Assembly: GCF_900963305.1 (NCBI RefSeq)
Contig: NC_042521.1
Location: 3,739,614-3,803,613 of the forward strand
Direction of reading: 5' to 3'
DNA length: 64,000 nucleotides
DNA from: Echeneis naucrates
Taxonomy: Eukaryota > Chordata > Actinopteri > Carangiformes > Echeneidae
This document shows, in pieces, positions 58,470 to 64,000 of the stretch. The notes under the pieces were generated by a model that saw nothing but the letters and a program-made list of their open reading frames with translations, was not told the origin of the DNA and did not search any database. A program made the translations under genes and the position numbers. Numbering within the stretch: the first letter of the stretch is position 1; each line of letters begins with the position of its first letter.

Positions 58470-61400
58470 ATGGATTACAAGGTTGTGTTCACAACTTTGG
58501 ACACAGTGTGTGAAGAAATCTCTATTTTGAGTGGGCCTTCTGATTTCCCATACGGCGCTGTTGCTGAGCGGCTGATCAAATGTACGAAGCAGATTCAGGA
58601 GCACGGCCGAGCCCTGGAGCCCATTGTTGCGAACCTCTCTGCCATCTTTCATCGCTATGACTTTGATTCACAAACGCCGGGAAATGGCTACCGCACCCTG
58701 GTCAAGGTATGACTAGTATAAATATAATTAAGTATGTGAAATAAGCATATTGGCTGTTTGGATGCACTTTGTACTTTTGATGAGCATTACATTTTTTGCA
58801 TAAATACAGTTACTCAGTCAGTCTTCTTCAGTGAGCAGATAGCCAAGGTCTCAGGGTGCGTGACGTGCAGGTTCGGTCGCCCTCTGTCCTGGATGTCATT
58901 CCCATCTCACCGTCACATTTTAAAGGGCCAAAAAATCAATTTCGGTGAACAGTTTTTTTTTTGTTTTTTTTTTTTCTGTGCTCCTTTTTTTTTTTCAGGT
59001 CTTGAACTCCTGCCTTCTTCACATCATTCAGAAGGCCCGTTATATTGCCTCTCACTACAACAGTGCCTTCTTTAGAGCAGAGCACAACGTTTCTGAAATT
59101 GAAGTGTACTGCAGCGCCCTGTGCCAGCTGCGTGCCCTCATCCACCTTGCCCAGCAGCTGATCAATGGCAATGACTATGGCCAGCTGTACTCCCTGCAGG
59201 ACAACGACCTAAGCCAGAGGTTTGTGCAGGAGTACAGCTCCATGCACAAGGCATGTTTCTACGGCCGCTGTCTGGGCTTCCAGGTCAGCCAATGAAATGT
59301 TTCTCCCAACCTGATTCCATTTAAGTAGTGTATGTTTCATTAACCACTAACCATTTCATTATTTTGCTCCTTTTGATCCTGAGTTGTTTTCTTTTCGCAG
59401 TTCTCTCCTGCCCTTCGTCCGTTCCTCCAGTCTGTGGTCATAAGCATGATTTCATATGGAGAGACATATGGAAAAAAGCAGTCTGGTTTGGGTGAGGTTT
59501 TTTTTTTTTCCCCTAAATTTTGACATCATGCTGTTGAAGAAAAGTTACATTTTGAGGTCCCATTTTGTAATTTTCAGATCTGATTACTTTAATTTTATTC
59601 TCTGTCCAGGTTTGGCAGCCCTTTCTCTCCTCACATCAGGGAAGTACGTCATTGATCCTGATTTGCGTGGTGCCGAATTTGAACGCATCACCCAGAACCT
59701 GGATATGCAGTTCTGGAAGTCCTTCTGGAACCTCACAGAGTCCGGCCTTATAACAGTAGGCAGGGTCAAATCCTCGTCCTTTCACTCTGATATTACCTAA
59801 ACTGTGCTTAGTGGTCTAACTACTCACTATCCACCATGTCTCTCTGTCTGTCCAGGGCTTATACAGGATTGCATCTAAACAAGTGAAGTTGAACATCACA
59901 CTGACTGTGCCTCCTGTCACACTGCACCTTCCTCTGGCCTCAGACTCCAGTCTAACAGCCAATGTGTCACCTCCAATAGCCCACTGGGGACCTGGGCCCG
60001 TCCACATGCGTTTGATCTCTCATGAAATTCGAGATGGACAGGTGAGGATCTACAGTTCTCATACAAGAGAAGAAAAAATATAAAATGCTCTTACTACCAA
60101 AGAAAAGAAGGAACTTAAATGAAAGCAAACTTTATTTATGCACTCGCTTTTTAAAACAAAAGCCTTTGTGCATTAAAGAAGGCCTAATGAGGAGCAGAGG
60201 AGAAAATGTTGAAGGAAAAAAGTATAAATAATATTTCTGGTTTCTTTCCTTTATTATTAATTACCTTATAGGACAGTGAAGAACTGCTGTCTTTTTCCCG
60301 AACCAACCCTCCTCCTGCCTCTGTGTCACATCTCCCCTGGGTGCAGAAGCAGCCTCGTTCTCCTTGGCTGCTTATCCACTTTCACGGAGGAGGTTTTGTG
60401 GCCCAGACATCCAGATCCCATGAGGTACAGCATAGCCATGGTGTTAACTGTAACTGTAATAGGTGTGTGTTCCAGGCCCCAGATGTGTGTCACAAAAATA
60501 TGTGAGTGCTGTTGTTCTTGATCACACATAGTATTCTGTTCTCTATCCAACCCCTCATGAACCAGTGTTACATTCGGACCTGGTCGAAGGAGCTGAATGT
60601 CCCTGTCCTCTCTGTCGATTACTCTTTGTCGCCTGAAGCGCCGTTTCCAAGAGCTCTCGAGGAGTGTTTCTATGCCTACTGCTGGGCACTGAAGAACTGT
60701 CATCTGTTGGGTAAGTATGAGTCATTCTATTGTTTTGTTTTATTTATTTATTTATTTATTTTTTGTCCTGGTCATTCACCTGCCTAATTTGTCAAAGGAG
60801 GTTTTACTGTGTTACTTTTTATATAAGTATATTTTATATACTTTTTAATAGAATATATTAATATAATGTGTGTGAATGTATCTGTGAAAGGTGCTCTACG
60901 AATACCTTACACACACACATACACACACAGACACACACACACACATATGTACACGTACATAGTGTGCCAGCTCCAGGAGGAGGGCACATTATGTGCTGAA
61001 AATGTTGATCTGTACACACTATCAGTACATTATCAGAACACGGAGAGTGTCATATGTGCACACTCACATGCTGAAAATGTGCAGTAATGTAAAGGATTGT
61101 GAGCAGGATTAAGGGCTAAATGGAAAAAGGCTGCACAAGGAAGTTATTTTTTTTTCCCTAGCTTTATCTTTTGATTATATTCTCAATTTTTAATTTGTCT
61201 TTAAAATAAATAAATAAAGTAAAAAATGACAAAAGGTCTCCTGACCGATATTTAATCCATGTGCTTTATTGTGCACAAATAAAACTGAAAAGATGGGAAT
61301 CTGGTTGTTTCAGCAACTAATAATGATTTAAAATAATCTGGATAAAACAGCTACCAAACGGGCTCTTTAACATATTTCAGATAATCATTAGTGCTGTGAT

Positions 61401-62790
61401 ATAGTTTCCTCTGTGTTCAGGCTCCACAGCGGAGCGGGTTTGTCTGGCGGGTGACAGTGCTGGAGGGAATCTTTGCATCACCGTGTCCATGAAGGCCATT
61501 TCCTGCGGCATCCGTGTCCCTGATGGCATCATGGCTGCCTACCCTGCTACTTTGCTCACCACTGATGCCTCGCCCTCCCGCCTGCTCACACTTATTGACC
61601 CGGTGTTACCTCTAAGTGTTCTCACTAGGTGCATCTATGCCTATGCAGGTATGTGGGCGTACAGATTATGTGTGTATGTGTGCGCCCGCTGTTTCACACT
61701 TCATTTAAGTCAAGAGTACTTTGTGGCGCCTTTGGAACAGAAAACACAATATAAAAGGCATTTGTGTGTAAACCTCACTATGTGGGAGGAAAGAGACCTG
61801 ATGTCTAACAAGTGATTGCTTCTACACTGTATCTTCGAGAGCCACAGACATGTTGTTTAACTGTTTCCTTTCCTAACCTCACATCCCTTCCCTCACAGGC
61901 ATTGAGTCGTATGCAGTTCAGCCTGCAGTGAGTAGCAGCAGTCTGAGTGCACTAGGCAGAGACACAGCTGTGCTGCTGGGTGATCTCACTCAGGGGGCTT
62001 CCAACTGGATCCAGTCCTTACTGGATCCCAGGTGGATTTCAGGTGGAGCACGATCCCCATCGTCATCACAGAAGACATCCCAGAGCAGCAAAATCCACGG
62101 CACATCAGTTCCAACCTCTGGATGTAACCTTGACTACCCTCTGGGCTTCGAGCCCCTGCGCTCCGAGTGCCTGGCTTCTGTTCGTCTGACCTCCTGTCCA
62201 ATTATCAAGAACCCATTTGTTTCACCTCTACTGGCTCCAGACAACCTGCTGAGAGGCCTTCCCCCTGTTCACATAGTGGTAAGAGAGGGTGCTAAAATCC
62301 CAGAGGACAGTTTAATTACAGCAGTGCAGCTTCAGACTTCAGTCGGGACTTTCCCTACACTGTTTACAAAAGACAACCGAGAGTGCTTCCTGTGATTCCA
62401 GTTATGTAATGTAAAGTATGTATTTTGACAATAGCAACATACTCAAAGTAGTTTCAGGTCTTATTTTCCTTAATAAGGACTGAAGCATGCACACCTTAAT
62501 CAGACGTTTTTCTTGTTGGCTGTTTGCTGTATTTTTCCTGATCCCTCCATGTTTCCACACAGGCCTCTGCTCTGGATGCCTTGTTGGATGACTCTGTCAT
62601 GTTTGCCAAGAAACTGCGCGACATGGGCCAGCCAGTGACTCTGACGGTGGTGGAGGGCCTGCCTCACGGCTTCCTCAGTCTGTCACAGATCTCCAAGGAG
62701 ACGGAGACCGCAACAGAAGTCTGCATGGCAAAAATAAGGGAGATTTTTGAGCAAAAGAACCCAACACCTGCACTTAGCAAACGGCCGTAG
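58470..62790 (+). CDS. lipe: Hormone-sensitive lipase
   Basis: Cytosolic/lipid-droplet lipase hydrolysing diacylglycerol and cholesteryl esters. Exons: 58462-58706 (coding from 58470 or joined to 54997-55006), 58999-59283, 59401-59491, 59610-59755, 59856-60041, 60272-60424, 60566-60710, 61421-61648, 61899-62278, 62563-62790. From MDYK the protein is 692 aa. N-terminal domain: [39 protein letters not shown]. Catalytic domain: [40 protein letters not shown] (S427), [39 protein letters not shown] (D622) and LPHGF (H652). The regulatory loop between S427 and D622 is 74 residues shorter than human, and the mammalian RRSVSEAAL and RRSSQG phosphorylation blocks are not visible. Zebrafish has two lipe genes; which one this is cannot be told here. 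Confidence 0.96.
60908..60950. repeat. (CA)n-rich microsatellite in lipe intron
   Basis: Interrupted CA run with CATA and CAGA variants between coding exons 60566-60710 and 61421-61648. Confidence 0.85.
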
Positions 62791-64000
62791 CTGGAAGAGC
62801 CATGAAGGATCTACAGGCTGATCTATTTGTCCTCTTTAGGATTTTGCTGATGCTGAATGAAAAAGAGAACTGACGGCATGTAGTGAGACTGGTGCAATAA
62901 ATTTAAGCTAAAGAAAAGTCAGGGAGAATTTTGAAGTTACCACTGAAAAAATGGAGGAAGCTAACGAACACTGCACTTTAAACCTAAACTGCACACCATT
63001 TTCTGACAGCAACAATGTGAAAGAGAGCCATTAAAAATTTACCAGCTCTAATATGATCCTAGATGATAATGAAAAAAAGCAATATTTCGTACTTTTCTAT
63101 TAAAGTATACTAACAAGATGCAGATTAAACGCACATATAAAGTATTGTATACTGACAATAATTTAGCACAAAAAAATCACCATAACCAGCTCTGGCGCTG
63201 ATTTAGGATCCAGCATGTTTCAGTAACAGGAGCTGCTGTGCCTTCAGTTTAAAGTATTGCTGTGTTCAAATCGTTTGTGGATGACAAAAAGCTTTGCCTA
63301 CATCAAACTGATAAGGAGTCAAGGCGTGCTTGTGCAGCAAACACGCTAAATGCAGATGCTGTTTTTTGTTGTTTTTTCTTATTATTATATTCAATGTTTT
63401 ATCTGGTTTTGTCAGTTTGTCATATGTTTACAACATATTGATCAGGAGGCCTTCAGCATGTATTTACCAGCAGAATGTGGGTATAAGTTCTTATAATGTA
63501 AATTTCTTATTCTAAATATTTAACAGCATTGTTCCATTTCAAATCTTTATTAAATCGAAACTGTAAAGATTACTACTGTTAAAATATTGTGTGTGTGCTT
63601 ATTTGAAGCTTCAACATAAGGAACTGAGGAGCCACCTGATAAACCTTCTGACCCAGTTAGAGCCGAAACTTCACCCTTCATTCAATCAGCCTTTTAAATG
63701 CTGAGCGCTTGGAATGGAATTTGTAAAAACATTGTGTTACGCTGCATTTCACCGCCAGATGTTTGCTGTTGTTACTTTGCAGAAGTTTTAGTTTTATTTT
63801 AGTTGTTTAACACAGCTTGATATTTCCCATCCCCCATGATAACTGTGCTTCAGGCCTTTGCACTGTTTGCTCTTGCAGCACTTGTCAGGGTTCCCATACT
63901 ATGTGTGAGGATTTTGATGTTTGGTTGTCTTTTTTTTTTTTTTTTTTTTCCTGTCTGTTCCTGGCATCAGCTCCCTCTTCTCCATCTTCTATTGGTTCAC
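62791..64000 (+). other. lipe: lipe 3' UTR and downstream
   Basis: Non-coding, AT-rich sequence after the lipe stop. AATAAA at 62896-62901 is the nearest polyadenylation signal. A poly-T run lies at 63931-63949. No further gene starts before the window ends. Confidence 0.5.
62896..62901 (+). terminator. Candidate polyadenylation signal of lipe
   Basis: AATAAA 106 bases after the lipe stop codon. Confidence 0.5.

Overview
This window is nuclear DNA of a ray-finned fish, most likely a percomorph teleost with a compact genome. The evidence is vertebrate multi-exon genes with GT/AG splice sites and short introns, abundant simple repeats, a decayed Tc1/mariner relic, and whole-protein similarity to vertebrate families. 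There are no prokaryotic operons, no CRISPR array, no tRNA or rRNA gene that I could recognise, and no convincing retrovirus-like fossil.

Layout, left to right: (1) 5' end of a lamin A gene (lmna, minus; exons 1 and 2 only). (2) usf2 (plus, 10 coding exons), head-to-head with lmna. (3) tekt2 (plus, 9 coding exons), preceded by an untranslated exon carrying RFX/X-box-like and CRE motifs. (4) Two intronless free-fatty-acid receptor genes in tandem (plus), one FFAR1-like and one FFAR3/FFAR2-like. (5) ago3 (minus, 19 coding exons, 860 aa, intact slicer tetrad) with a probable 4-kb 3' UTR holding a 152-bp alternating purine-pyrimidine tract. (6) olah (plus, 6 coding exons), divergent from ago3 and with its own TATA box. 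(7) slc9a3/NHE3 (minus, 16 coding exons), with two different candidate first exons 3.6 kb apart, both in the same splice phase. (8) lipe, hormone-sensitive lipase (plus), with a shortened regulatory loop and a probable extra coding first exon 3.5 kb upstream.

Functionally the genes are mostly independent, but several touch lipid handling (ffar1, ffar3, olah, lipe). USF factors are known regulators of lipid genes in mammals. Human counterparts lie on 1q22 (LMNA), 19q13 (USF2, FFAR1/3/2, LIPE), 1p34 (AGO3-TEKT2), 10p13 (OLAH) and 5p15 (SLC9A3), so the segment interleaves blocks that are separate in mammals.

Exon boundaries were derived by hand from reading frame, GT/AG sites and similarity to remembered family sequences. 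All spliced reading frames close correctly, which is the main internal check. The most interesting observations are the two NHE3 first exons (one with a 30-bp repeat coding a His/Asp/Ser/Gly-rich ectodomain), the reduced HSL regulatory loop with no visible PKA sites, the X-box cluster at tekt2, and a long out-of-frame upstream ORF overlapping the ago3 start.
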